Positions 33,401-45,172 of a stretch of 64,000 bases of DNA are shown one piece after another. Both the position numbers and the translations under genes were made by a program. Within the stretch, counting starts at the first letter, position 1. Each line of letters starts with the position of its first letter. The DNA comes from Myrica gale (Eukaryota; Streptophyta; Magnoliopsida; Fagales; Myricaceae). The stretch spans positions 22,513,001-22,577,000 of the forward strand of contig OZ005610.1 of the NCBI GenBank assembly GCA_963930655.1. The letters are read 5' to 3'. Under the pieces are notes generated by a model that did no database searches, was not told the DNA's origin, and worked only from the letters and a program-made list of their open reading frames with translations.

Positions 33401-36210
33401 TTCAATACATCAAGCACATTGTGACATACCCGTATGTATGACCGGGAAAAAGCATTCCGGAACTCGGAGTCGTCTAGTTTTTTTATCTACAGAGCAAGAA
33501 AAAAAAAAGACGTTTCAAAGAAAACATGATATTCACTTCTAAAGAAGATTTGTTAACAAACACAATAAAAAGTAGAAACCTTTGAACAAAAATGTGCATG
33601 TCGCATTACAAACATCCAAAATATCAGAACTTACCGCATACTTCATGTCATCATATTGTGCATAATCCACAATTCCTGTCATGCCTGCAAAATAAAAGTA
33701 AGAAAAAAAAAAGTTGAAAAACAACAGCTAAAAGATTTTCAGCTAAATGAATAACTCCACATCCAAAGTGAAGACAAGACAAAGGAGACAGCCCTTTTTT
33801 GTTTTTCAACATTAAATGCTACTCAAACTCTATCAACAGGCATCCAGCTCATCGGAATGATCTGGTAGACATCCAGAACTCTTAAAAAAAAGGGGGGGAT
33901 TCTTATCCCTTGTTTTTTTATATAAAAAAATTGTAAAAATTACAATCAACAAGGAGAGATCGTTCTTTTCCTATCCTAATTTTGTAAAATCTACTATTCA
34001 CAAAATAAATATGTAAGTAATGACCTACTTGGTAAACCCAATATTCAGAAGATAATATATGTTTCCAATTCTATTGAGTCACAACTCGATTCTATATAAT
34101 TTAAAGAAGACAATAAGAAAGTAGAAATGCACAGATATAACATACGAGATTTAACAGACATTATAAGAAAAGAGAAAAAAAGACATTAGACGGGCTATGT
34201 TATTTGTCTTATACAGGGCAAGCAGAAAACAAGCAATTTTTAAAGGAATTTCAAATCTTTGGGAACCCAATGCCTAGCTTAATCCTTTTTTGTGAAGTAT
34301 GCCCCCAGTGGAGAAAGGCACTCGCATTTGCTTGGATCTCAAAAGACTATATGGAGAAACAAAAAAAAAAACTTCAGATGGCCAATGAAGTGTAAAGATC
34401 AAACTTCTGAAAGTTTCGCTACATTCACTTATCTTTCTTCCTTCGTTCACCCTAGACAATGAATATCAATATCTGTATTTATAGAATAATTGGCATACAT
34501 AGAGAAACAAAAAAAATTAGCTAGAACTTCAAAGCAATGGACGAGAAGTGATCATTGTAACTATCTGGCATGTCTAACTTCATGGACAATTGATCATCAT
34601 AATTACACTACAAAAGAGTACCTTGCCTTCAGGTGGAACTTCTATCATTCACCTTTTTTGCAGATTTATTTCAGGCCACAAATTTTTAAAGCACAAAATC
34701 AAGCTTACAAACCCAAGTTGCTAGATCCCTTTGTTCATACTATTATATAACGTAGAAAAGAAAAAGAATTAGTAGTTCAGCCAACTTACCACCACGATCA
34801 CGGAATACTTGAGAGAAAAGCACATCACCAGCTCGACGCATGTGATCCTAGTAATTGCAAACAGAAAACCATAGGTAATTAGAAACAACACCGGTGGAAT
34901 AAATTTAAACACTCAAAAGGCAAGATGCATACAAAGCAGACATAACTACATAGGCACACGCCTACCTTCAGGTCTTGCCATGAAGCAGAAGGAGGTAATC
35001 CAGTGACCAAAACTGCAGGAGGCATCCATATAAGATCAATATGGCACTGTATTCAATCTGTATAACCAGAGTTATTTAGTAGGCAACACATACCACGATA
35101 GTCAGAATGCTTGGGAACACTACGACTACTGCCGCTCCCACTATAACTGCTATAGCAATCCACTGATGATAAATATCCCCGTCCGCCATGTGCAAGTTCA
35201 ACCTTTCAAGGCAGACAAAAAAAATGCAAAAAATGAGAAAAAAATTGATACAGCAAACGAACAGACAAAATATAAGCAAATACACGAGTAACAAGAGAAA
35301 GGAAAGTGGGACAAATGTCACTCACTCGTAAACAACAACCATCAAAGTCATATCCATCTCGATAATAAACTGCATCTTCCGCATCCCGAGGGTCTTCAAA
35401 CTGAAAGATTTGACAATTTTAAAGAACTAAATAAGTGAATGAAATGAGCAGACATAAGAAGATAGATCAGTACTGCTAGTTGAACATCCATACGAACTTC
35501 TAAATACAGGAAGTTTGTACAATTAAGACGGACCTCAACAAAGGCATAACCTGGGGGCCTTGGTGGGAGCTTCAGATCAATGTCAACAATAGGCCCATAC
35601 TGCATTTGACAGCAAATATATAATTGGGGAATCAGCATCAAATATCTTAAGTAAACTAGAAAAATAGCTTCAATGATTATATGCCAATTCTAAACCCCAT
35701 ATTAATCAGATCATACAGCTCAAGGTATATCTGGCACATGACCAAGAAATACTGTTCTCTTTTTTGAACTTCCGGTTGATTTTCTGAAAAAAAAAATCAT
35801 ATATTGATTGGGTGACGAAGAAGAATATTGGTGTCAGACACAAAGAAGAGTCTCTTCCAAAATTACTCAATCCATCCAGCCAGCCTATCAAACTAATAAC
35901 ACTACATAGTCGCACTATCCTTTCCCTCCTTTAATTCGACAAAGGCTTTGCATGGGATGGGGGAATCATAAGCTTTCAGAATTTTATCCGAATCAACTGA
36001 TTTTGACTTTCACTTCCCATTAGCAGATAAATGGATACATCCAATTAAGCACAAAATTTGCCAAAATAAAGCACACCAAGTACGTTTCCAATTCAAAAGG
36101 GAGTTGAACTTAGAATTAAATACCTTATAAAACAGATCTTTTACTTCTCTCAAGCGAGTATCACCAGGGAGATTTCCAACATAGATGGTACGACTTGAGC
36201 GGCGACTCAT
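30445..36210 (-). CDS. SR34: SR34/SR30-like serine/arginine-rich splicing factor, 12 coding exons
   Basis: Exons in order of translation: 36124-36210, 35534-35599, 35326-35400, 35094-35202, 34966-35012, 34790-34847, 33635-33684, 33430-33486, 33018-33148, 32836-32889, 30698-30731 and 30445-30519. They give 280 residues, each junction GT/AG and in phase. RRM1 has RNP2 IYVGNL (9-14) and RNP1 PGYAFVEF (45-52). A Gly/Ser linker follows, then RRM2 with the SWQDLKD signature (123-129) that marks the SF2/ASF subfamily, and an RS domain from about residue 184 to the end. Plant SR34/SR30 proteins bind pre-mRNA and choose splice sites in nuclear speckles. Intron 10 (30732-32835) is 2.1 kb, far longer than the others, as is common for the auto-regulated intron of this subfamily. 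The last exon ends PRSEYV then TGA; a longer alternative 3' end is possible. Exact paralogue (SR30, SR34, SR34a or SR34b) is not settled. Confidence 0.92.
33161..33357. mobile_element. Tourist/Harbinger-like MITE inside SR gene intron 8
   Basis: The ends are GGCTGTGTTTG (33161) and CAAACACAACC (33357), perfect 11 bp inverted repeats apart from one position. GTA is repeated on both sides (33158-33160 and 33358-33360), the 3 bp duplication size expected of PIF/Harbinger elements, though their usual target is TAA/TTA. The element makes up most of the 281 bp intron 8. It ends 12 bp before exon 9 (33148 on the minus strand), so the region where the branch point and polypyrimidine tract should be is MITE sequence. 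Confidence 0.7.
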
Positions 36211-36219
36211 GTTTCTCAC

Positions 36220-36635
36220 CTAAGAAGCACAATTTTTAAATAATTGGATTCCACAAGGACTCAAAAAAAAAAATGAAAGCAATTAAAACGACTTACTAGG
36301 ACACTAAAAGCCTGGCATTCCATTAAAATAGATTCAAATAATATTATCCCTAGATAGTAGATAAATACAAAAAAAGAAAAGGCTACAATCTTTTTATCTC
36401 CATTAAAATTACACATAAGAAAGTTTAACTAAAGCAAATACAACTATAGCAATAAAGTTCAAAGAAAAAACGCAGGATTATATCGAGGATGAAGGGAAAA
36501 TGCCATCAACTCCAAATTAATTACCAAATAAAAAATGTGTAAGCTGTCTTCTTGATCGAAAGATCAAAAACTTAGGGATGAACCTGAAAAACTAAACTTA
36601 GAAAAATAAGAATTAATCTTTTGAAAAGAATTTAC
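36220..36635 (-). other. 5'UTR intron of the SR gene
   Basis: The minus strand shows a donor GCGAAAG|GTAAATT ending an upstream CT-rich exon (from about 36720 down to 36636) and an acceptor TTGTGCTTCTTAG just before GTGAGAAAC-ATG. A leader intron immediately upstream of the start codon is typical of plant SR genes. Transcription start is inferred only roughly. Confidence 0.6.
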
Positions 36636-37346
36636 CTTTCGCACGCAGAGGGAGAGAGAGTTCAGAAGTTGGGGTCAGTTATGGAAGATATAGCAGCTTT
36701 GGAAGGCCGAAGTGTTAAGTTATCCTTGAAGCCTAAGGGGCTGCTTGAGTACGGCTTTTATGTTGTGGGTTGGAGATAAAAAGTACACAACTTTACTTGG
36801 CTTTTATGTTGTGGGTCGGTCATGTTTGGTCATAGAATAATTATAATTTTTTAAAGAAATTTTTAGATTCTAACATCAAAAATTAAAAAAAATCACATAA
36901 ATTTTAACAACTTTTCATATTAATTTCAATACTTTTTATTTAAAAAAAAATCAAATCCTATTTTATTCTTTATTTTTTAACAAACACCAATAAAAATTAT
37001 TCAACCTTTTCACAAATTTTTTTTACAAACAACGTCATTCTCAAAATTCTTACAAAAGTTTACTTCTAAAGACCACCATATTAGTTCAAACAGTTTTAAA
37101 AATGTCTTACTGAATTACCTTAAGTTTCCAAAACTCCCTTCCTTTCTTTGTTTGCCTAAAAAAAGGAATAAAAGTCTAGTTTTCTATTAGCATACTAAAA
37201 TCTCTATGTCTGTTTGTATTTTTTTAACACTGTTTTGTAGTCATTAAAAAATTTTGATAAAATATTTTTTTTATGTATTTTATGAGAATTGTGAGATCCA
37301 TATAGTCTAGTTTTTATGTATTTTATGAGAATTGTGAGAATTTTAC

Positions 37347-39033
37347 CAACTCTTTTCCACATTTGGTTTTAAAAAAATTATGAACATATTTGATTTATTT
37401 TAGAAAATTTGAGTAAAACAAAGAACTGTATAATTAACCGTATTTACTTAGAATATTTAATGTCCTATAGTCTACATATGTTGTGTATATCTCTTTCCTA
37501 ATATGAATATCTCTATCTATGTCTCAAATTCATAAGAAAATAAATAAGAGCTGGTAGAAATCACTTGAAGTTCTCCCTCTCGAAATCTTATTGATACCTT
37601 TTAGGAATAGTACTTAACTATATTGATAATTTATAAATTAATTATTAAGTGCTAGGACGATGCAAGAGTATTATGTTTCTGATTTTTTCCCTACTTGTAT
37701 GATAATTAACTTATTTGGATGGGATTTTGCAGCAGCGGAAGCTTGGGAGCTAGAAATTCAAAAGATTATATTCCGAATGTGGTAATAGATGGTGCAAAAC
37801 TTAGAGGAACTACAAATGGAGTTAGAATAAAGACTTGGCAGGTAAGAGTTGGTCTTCAAATACCGTTTATTTATGGCTAAGGAGCAAAAGTTTGAAGGTG
37901 TATAATTACAGCATATATATATATAAAGAGTACTCTAACAGTTAGTAATTAATCCATTCCTGCAGCAAAATTCAAACACTGCAGTTTTTGTAGAAACTTT
38001 GCAAAATGGCTAAGAACTTTTTTTTTTAATGAATGCAAAATGGTTAAGAACTTGAGATCGAGTTGCATGCAATTTGGGGAACGTTGGGCATTCTCATGTA
38101 GCCTGCCATATATTGAATGCAAATTGAGTCTAGCGTGATGATTTTTTTTTCTCTTTAAGCACTCGGCCTGCTATTCGAGACATTGACCACTTGCACATTT
38201 CTTGCCTTGTGGTGCGCTTAGCTTGTATAGAAGTTCATATATTTCTTCCTTTCTATTTGCGACTGACCTAAGTTTATGACTTACTACTTGTTTACCAAAG
38301 TCAAAAAGTACTTAGGAATGTTGGGTAAGTTTGATTCTCCACTTTGTGGCCAGGCCAGAATAAGAAAATGACTACATATGCAAATACTAGCTTAGAGTTG
38401 GTCATGATATTTTGCCTGTGTTTGGTTGAAATTTTTTTTGTTGGAGATAGAGTAAATTTTCTTGGAATTGGTGAAAGTTTGTAAAATTTGTTAAAGTAAA
38501 AAGTTATTGGAATTTGTAAAAATGTATTAGAGTTGGTGAAAAAGTAGTGGGGAAAATTTTTATTAAAAAAATTAAATTCATATAAACACAGGCTTGAAAT
38601 AATATAAAAAAATTTCATACTATTTATATATATTTTTTTCACAAATTTCAATACAATTCAATTATAAAACACTATCAACTCGTCTTATCTACACTCTTTC
38701 AAAAAAAAACTCAATCTTCTACCAAATAAATTTCAATTTTTTTATCAACTCTTTTCCACAATTGGTTTAAAAAAATTATGAACATATTTGATTTATTTTA
38801 GAAAGATTTGAGTAAAACAAAAAGAACTGTATAATTAACCGTATTTACTTAGAATATTAAATATCTTATAGTCTACATATAGTGTATATCTCTTTCATAA
38901 TCTGAATATCTCCATCTGTGTCTCAAATTCATAAGAAAATGAATAAGAGATTGTAGAAATCACTTGAAGTCCCTCTCGAAATATTATCGATACCTTTTAC
39001 AAGAATAGTACTTAAATATATTGATAATTTATA
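37347..39033. repeat. ~290 bp direct repeats flanking a captured exon
   Basis: Copies at about 37347-37636 and 38744-39033 share long blocks (AACTCTTTTCCACA, ATTATGAACATATTTGATTT, CTGTATAATTAACCGTATTT, ATTGATAATTTATA) in the same orientation at roughly 90% identity. Between them lies ~1.1 kb with the polygalacturonase exon and an AT-rich MITE-like stretch. I do not see TG..CA ends or a primer site that would make them LTRs. Confidence 0.75.
37733..37841 (+). pseudogene. Isolated polygalacturonase (GH28) exon
   Basis: An intact-looking exon of 109 bases sits between GGGATTTTGCAG and GTAAGAGTT. In its open phase it reads SGSLGARNSKDYIPNVVI then DGAKLRGTTNGVRIKTWQ. This corresponds to the part of plant pectin-degrading polygalacturonases with a GSLG segment and the GTxNGVRIKTWQ block, and the exon ends exactly where plant polygalacturonase genes normally have an intron. 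Upstream catalytic exons (NTD, DD, GHG motifs) and downstream ones (RIK is here; the later parts are not) are absent nearby. It is a relic or captured exon, not a gene. Confidence 0.75.
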
Positions 39034-39039
39034 CATAAA

Positions 39040-40335
39040 TTCTTATTTATCTATCTTCACGATTCAATTTGTCAAAGACTTCTTTATTTCTTTGATTTTT
39101 GGCAATATTTGATCGGCATTTTACCAATATCTATATATAGTGGATATTATATATTATATCAGTATTATTAAGACATGTTTCTCAATTATTGCAGTTATTT
39201 GGAAGATCATCAAATATATTTTGTGTGTTTCTTATTTTTAAATATATGTCTCTCATGGTCATATATATCTATACCCCTTCTAATTTCATCCCAATTTTAA
39301 ATTCTTACATTTATTCCATCATGTGAAGTGCTCTCCCTGCTATTAAAAGAAATAATATTTATTTTTCACTCCCACAATTTTTTTTTGGGTTTGCTATTTG
39401 CATATTTTATGTACATTACCACCATGCGCAACATTGCTACCCAATGAATTCCCAAACAGAAAAACTATCAAAAACGTTTTATTTGTTCGGAAAACATCAC
39501 CGGGCCCGATAAAACGTCCATCTCCAAGTTACCTGGAAATTGATTAGATGATACAGAAGATGTATCTAATAATTGTCACTACTCCAAACCTTTATGAAAG
39601 TTTTTTCCATATTAAATATCAATGGTTATTCTTGTTAGAGCGCAAGATCACAGCGGAAAAGATTGTTGAATCAAAGCAGTTCAAGCACACAGATCTTGAG
39701 AGAGTTTTAGAGGCAGAGAAAGTCTCAAAAGTCAATCATGAATTTTGTATCTCTCAAATGAACTTATAAGCTATTTATAATGGCTTGCTCAGAACTTAAT
39801 TGTGTTTATGTGTGAGATATTTATAGACCTTAAATGTCGGTTGTATGGTTATCGTGAAAAACTCTTTTTCATTTGCCCCTTATATTCTGTAATCCGAATT
39901 TATGAGCTTCTACAAATTGTGATCATGTTCATTAACATATCACAATTGACCCACGAGATAATGAGATTGTTTTTTGAAATCTATTTTGTTAACAAGTATA
40001 AGCTTGTTTATCCTTCTACCATACTATATTTCACATGAGCTAATAGGACCGAAATAATATCACCGATTAATTCTATAACTCATATAATTTTTAATTTTCA
40101 ATTTGTACCCAGTTGGACTCTCAAAAAGTTTCCAAAAAATATTTTTTGTAAAAATCTCGCTGCACAGCGTTTTTATTTGAATTCAACAACAATATTCATA
40201 CATAATAAATATATTGTCATAATAAGAGACTGATAGATTTTATATTAAGCAATTATATTTATCCAACATTATTTAAAATATTTACCGTGGTGAACAAATG
40301 ACTCACCTAGCCATGGGCCATGGCCGCCCATACTC
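39040..40335. other. Gene-free AT-rich stretch
   Basis: Short open frames at 39548-39769 and 39802-40038 have no recognisable similarity, no paired exons and AT-driven composition. I do not call them genes. Confidence 0.45.
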
Positions 40336-40343
40336 CCTGCAAG

Positions 40344-41702
40344 CACAGGCGGATCCAGGGGGTGCGGCCCTGGGCGGCCGCCCCCCATTGGATCTGCCAA
40401 AAAAATTTATTATATATATATAAAAAAATTATTTTATTTTTTATTATAAGTTGGTATGGGTCTATGGGAGCCCGATCCCCATAGGCCCAGGCCAACCCTA
40501 GTTTTAAGCTTGCAGGACCTGATTTTAAGTGTGTATTGATTGCCTCTACTTTCAGTAGCCTTGGCCGGTTAAAGGTGCCAGAGAAATTGTCAAATGGTTT
40601 TTACTTGGCAAATGCGGACCTCCTTTTACGTGGACCTGGACCACCTGGTGCTAGAGAAATCAAATCTTTTGGGTTTTGTTTTTCCTGGAAATGAGTATAC
40701 GTGTATCTTAGTTATACATGCTGCCTCTTTATTACTTCTTTATTTTAGTTTTTAAAGTATATTTTCTTTGGAGTGAAAGATTTGACAATTTGATATTTGC
40801 ATCTTAATTGGACATTGTGAGGCAACTAGTGCTTTTATCAAACCTAATTAATGTATTTGCAATTGAATACTAACTATGGTAAATCCCCTGGTAGCCTATA
40901 GGACATTGGCAATTTATTGAACAATTTGGGCAATTTATAGTTAACAACAAATTCTCCATACTATTATAGGAATTATAATGCAATACTTCTCAGTTATTTT
41001 TGTCCATACTATTTTTGTAGTACCTGATACTGAAAATTCTAGTGTATATCCTCTTGACTCTCAGCTCTCTCTCAATCTCATTATTTAGATTTTTTACGGT
41101 TTCAATTTTTGTAGGATACTTGAGATTTTACACTTGAAAATTGTTGGACCTTCGACCCCTAGTATGTCCCTCTATCCAAGATTCCCTCTCTACAATTCAG
41201 TAGAAAAATTCATTTATTTAGTATGCTAAAAATGCTTTACGGTTTGAAATTTTGTGAGTTGTGAAATTGTTGGAGGATGAGATTGAATTGGTTTGGATAT
41301 CTTAGGGCTATAGAGGTTTCTACCTACAAATTTCTAATTTTTTTAATTTTTTTGAAAATAAATAGAAACTCACTCATATTTTTGGGTCCCGAATAAATTA
41401 TTTAGCTGGTTTTTGTTTGTTTAGGATTTTTCATGCCCTTAAATTTCTGTGGAGTTTCTGCTGCTCAAACTATCATTTTCTGATATATATATATATAAGA
41501 TGTAAATTAGTAGGATCTAATTGACACTTTCAATATTAGCAAATAGTACGTACTTATATTTTAAAATTTTTAAAGCTTTTTAATCCTTAATTTTCGATAT
41601 TTTAACTCTAAGACATTTTTTAGATTACGTTGGGAATTTTTTTTTTGTCATTTCGCCTTATGTATTCGACCCCCTTCAAATTGGATCCTGGATCCGCCGC
41701 TG
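40344..41702. mobile_element. hAT element, 'CAGTGGCGGA' family, 1.36 kb
   Basis: The termini CACAGGCGGATCCAGG and CCTGGATCCGCCGCTG are inverted copies. The 8 bp target duplication CCTGCAAG is perfect (40336-40343 and 41703-41710). The right end shares ATTTTAACTCTAAGACATTTTT with other family members in this window. No transposase frame remains, so it is a deletion derivative. Confidence 0.88.
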
Positions 41703-42099
41703 CCTGCAAGATCTTTCCATTTCACTCGAGAACATATATATCTCCATCCCAGAGATATCTTACTCTCCATCCAGATACAGATGTATGATAAAATGAAAAG
41801 AGTTTGGGAGGGTCACCTGGGTTTTCCAATATTGAAGGATCATCACAAGAAACACACGCTTTCTTGTTTTTTTAGAAGGTCAACGGTTCTCGGGCAGCCG
41901 CCTTTGGCTTGGTCAACAATGTGGCAAAGCTTTTCTTTTTTCTTTCATTTTTTTTTTCGTTTTGGGTAAGTAGTTTGTTGATCGATTGACTTATTGATGT
42001 ATTTATTGAATAGGAAGCTGTGGAATTTCAATGCCACGCACATAATTTCTCTTATTTCTAAAAAAAATGTTAAAACCTTCAAAATTACTTTTTTTTGTT

Positions 42100-42860
42100 A
42101 AACAGATAATTTTATATATTAAAAAAACAAACTAGAAAAACAAAAAAACAAAAAAAAGAACTCAAAAGGGGCGTTACAAGCGACAGCGGAGGGGCCAACA
42201 GTAAAGTGGCTATAAAAGAGGACACAAGGTCCTCAGATGTAGCGGGACAATCCCGAAGCGAGAGGGCACGAGGGCCCTAGGAAATACGGAAAACCCGTGA
42301 AAGAACTGTCGCTGAAGGATCGCCAACATAATTGGCGAGCCGGCTCCAGACGAGCGCTAAACTTGCAATCCCAGCTGTAATTGCAAACAGAAGAAAAACA
42401 CATAAATAAACCTAAACAAGCCTTAAACAGAGAGGCTAGCCCAAACGGGCGAAAGTATAACATAAAACAAGCCCTAAACATAGGGGCATGCCCAAACAAG
42501 TTTATTTCTGGTCGGACTGGGACCGGTGGTGGGCCGAGGCCAGAGGAGGACAGAACAACGAAAAATGGAGGACATGAGCTACTGAGTCCTGGCCGGCGAA
42601 GATGGAAAGGGGGCGGAGGCTGGAGGAGATCTTACGCGCTCCAAGAGTGGTCGGCGCGTGAGATCCACGCGCACCGCGTGGATCAACACCCGTCATCCAG
42701 GGAGCAGCGGTCGAACATGGTTGTGAAGCGCAACACCTGCTGAAAACCACCGGACGACGCGTGTCCACTAGGAAGGGGCGGAAACATCCTAACACCAAGG
42801 AGAAGCCACCTGCAAAGAAAAGAAAAAAAAAACTAAACAGACCTGGTGCGTAAGATAGGG
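42100..42860. repeat. GC-rich dispersed repeat, copy 1
   Basis: GC-rich and purine-biased sequence begins AAACAGATAATTTTATATATTAAAAA. It shares its opening, and phrases such as GCGCGTGAGATCCAC and GGCTGGAGGAGA, with the block at 59985-60720. It is probably a retroelement fragment. Open frames on both strands of it come from composition. Confidence 0.35.
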
Positions 42861-43381
42861 GAGGAAAAATTTTGGCCACTAAGATATTTTTTTTCACAGG
42901 TGGGTTTTGATTGGTCGATAATTTTCCTAATATCTGAATGAAAAATAAATATAGGATTTCGGAAAATGGTCTTGTTTGGTTTTAAAACAACCAAATGAAA
43001 CCAACCTGATCACAAAAAAAAAAAAAAAAACTAAACCGACCTGGTGCGTATGTGGACGCGAGTTAGGCCACGCTAGCGTACACGCCGTACAGGCAATATC
43101 CCTCGTTCCCTCTGTACAATAAAATTTCACTTCTCTTAAAAAAAACAAAAACAAAAAAGGAAGCGCAATCGACGGTGAATATGGATTCCGTGACAGATCT
43201 CCAGTCAGGCTTACATGAACATGAGAGAATGTCTAAAGTAACTATCAGTGTATACACTATACATATAGTTTGGGATGCCACGTGTCCCATCACAATTGAT
43301 TGGAATAAAATAAGTTAGATTGCAGTATACAGTTCATAGCCAACCCACCGTTTTGCAGGTTTACAACAGTTCCCTTTCGAG

Positions 43382-43389
43382 TATTTAAA
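43382..43389 (+). promoter_or_regulatory. TATA-like box of the HIG1-domain gene
   Basis: TATTTAAA lies about 100 bases upstream of the start codon at 43485, at a sensible distance for a short leader. The leader is T-rich. Confidence 0.5.
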
Positions 43390-43484
43390 CGCGCATTGTT
43401 CTCTGTTTTCCTTGTACAATTTCGTCGCAAACGAGATTAATTTCCTTTTTTTTCTCTGAAATTTTTTTCATCTATTTTTCCGAC

Positions 43485-45172
43485 ATGGCGGAATCAAAGG
43501 GCAAAATGGAATCTCTTAGGGAATGGTTCGTCGAGCACAAGCTTCGAGCTGTTGGTAATTCTCTTTTAAATTTCCCCGCTTCAATCTTCTTATCTGTTTT
43601 TTGTTTCATTAGTTTTTACATTTTCTTCAATATTTTCTTTTGTGGGTTGAGATTTGTGTATTTCTGATTCTGAAACACGAATACCTAATTTTTTCTGGGG
43701 TTTTATTATTGGGGTGTCTTTGATTTGATTGATACGTCAAAGTTTCCCAAAACATATTGCTGTTGTTCTGGATTTTTGATTCGTTTGTATTGGAAAAAAG
43801 GGTCTCTCTGGCTGAGCGGAATAGCGGGTTCAATTGCGTACAACTGGTCTCAACCAAATATGAAAACCAGTGTCAAGATCATTCACGCTAGGTAAGTTTG
43901 GTGTATTCGTTCATTCTTTAAATCTCTTACCTTTTCTTAAATGTTATATTATGTAGTTTTTTTTTTTTTTTCGAGCTAAAAGAGAGTTGTTTCTATGTTT
44001 CCCGGCATATGTTTAGCTATATATACGTGTAGCTGTGTTAAATTCATGCTTGGACCAGTTTTTAGTTGCAAAAGAAAAAATTTCCCTTGTTTGAGGAGCA
44101 GAATTTAAGCTTCACATTCTCTATTGTGCATGTTTGGGGAAAAAAATAATCACTTTAGGCATAGCATACTCGCTTGGGTTGATAATTTTGTTTTATTTGA
44201 ATGAAAATTGTAGCTTTTAAATCTATTTTCTTTCAATTTCCCTTTGGTTGGCAGTAATAGTAACGAGAACTAGCTAATTTGAGTCTTTCATTACCTCTAT
44301 AGCATTTTATTGACACGAACTTGGCGTTTGTTTCTGGATGCTTGTGCCTGTTGTCTTGATGGTCAGGAAAGGAGCCCTGAGCTGAACTTTGATTTCTGAT
44401 GTATCTCCTGTTTGTTTGGTTTTTTTTCTGATGTATATCCTATTTTTGGCTCATTTGAAAAAAGCACTCTAATCTTGCCTGCTTGACGCAAATCCTGTTA
44501 CGGCATGCAACTCAATTGAGGCCATTTCTTAGTCTCTTGGAGTTGTGCCTTCTTTCATGCCATAACTAAGAACTTTGTAGGTCGTCCTCGTTTTAGAGTT
44601 GCTTGGAGTTTTTCCTTGAGTGGTATTGCCATAGGTTGAAGCTCAGCGATTTGTTATACCTGTTGTTGTGATTTGCTAAACTTAAAGATTGTTTAGCTTG
44701 CGATACAGGGAAATGGATCCTAGATTATTATCTAACAGTACATACTGAGAAATTGTTTTTGTTTTGTTTTTTCCCCTCCTCTGCCGCCCCCGGGAGAAGA
44801 GAGAGAGGGGGGGTTATTTTATAATGTTGCCTTTATATGATGGCTCTTCTGCACACAAAAAAAGAAGTCTGAGGTGGGAGAAAAGAGTACTAAATTCTAC
44901 TGCCCTATCTGTTTATTCTTGCATGACATCTATCTTAGCTGATCTAAAACGTTATTCATTTTCCCAGTTTTATCCTCTTTAAGATGTATAATCTTGGCCC
45001 TGTTGGCTAACTTTTCTACTATTAATTTAAATTCAGGTTACACGCACAGGCTCTTACCCTAGCTGCATTAGCTGGTGCTGCAGTGGTCGAGTGGTATGAC
45101 CACAAGAGTGGAACAAAGGCTGAGCGCTACGCGAAGTTCCTTCCAGTTGATACTCTCTCCCATAAGGATTAA
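43485..45172 (+). CDS. HIG1-domain mitochondrial protein (hypoxia-responsive family), three exons
   Basis: Exons 43485-43554, 43801-43891 and 45037-45172 join to 98 residues with GT/AG borders. The order is a hydrophilic N-terminus (MAESKGKMESLREWFVEHK), a first membrane segment around SLWLSGIAGSIAYNW (25-39), a polar link with MKTSVKIIHAR, a second hydrophobic helix around LHAQALTLAALAGAAVVEWY, and a short charged tail DHKSGTKAERYAKF. This is the two-helix hairpin of the HIG_1_N domain. Family members sit in the mitochondrial inner membrane and assist cytochrome c oxidase and respiratory supercomplexes (yeast Rcf1 relatives); plant members are often induced by low oxygen. The length suits the small plant HIGD proteins. 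The exact Arabidopsis counterpart is not fixed. Confidence 0.9.

Noticed and set aside
33421..33760. MITE insertion as evidence that the SR gene is a pseudogene
   Set aside because: All 12 exons keep frame and canonical splice sites, so the gene is likely functional.
37347..39033. A complete LTR retrotransposon
   Set aside because: The direct repeats lack TG..CA ends, no primer site or polypurine tract was found, and no retroelement protein lies between them.
42381..42897. 120-131 codon frames on both strands
   Set aside because: Same GC-rich repeat family as at 60 kb; frames are stop-poor because of base composition.
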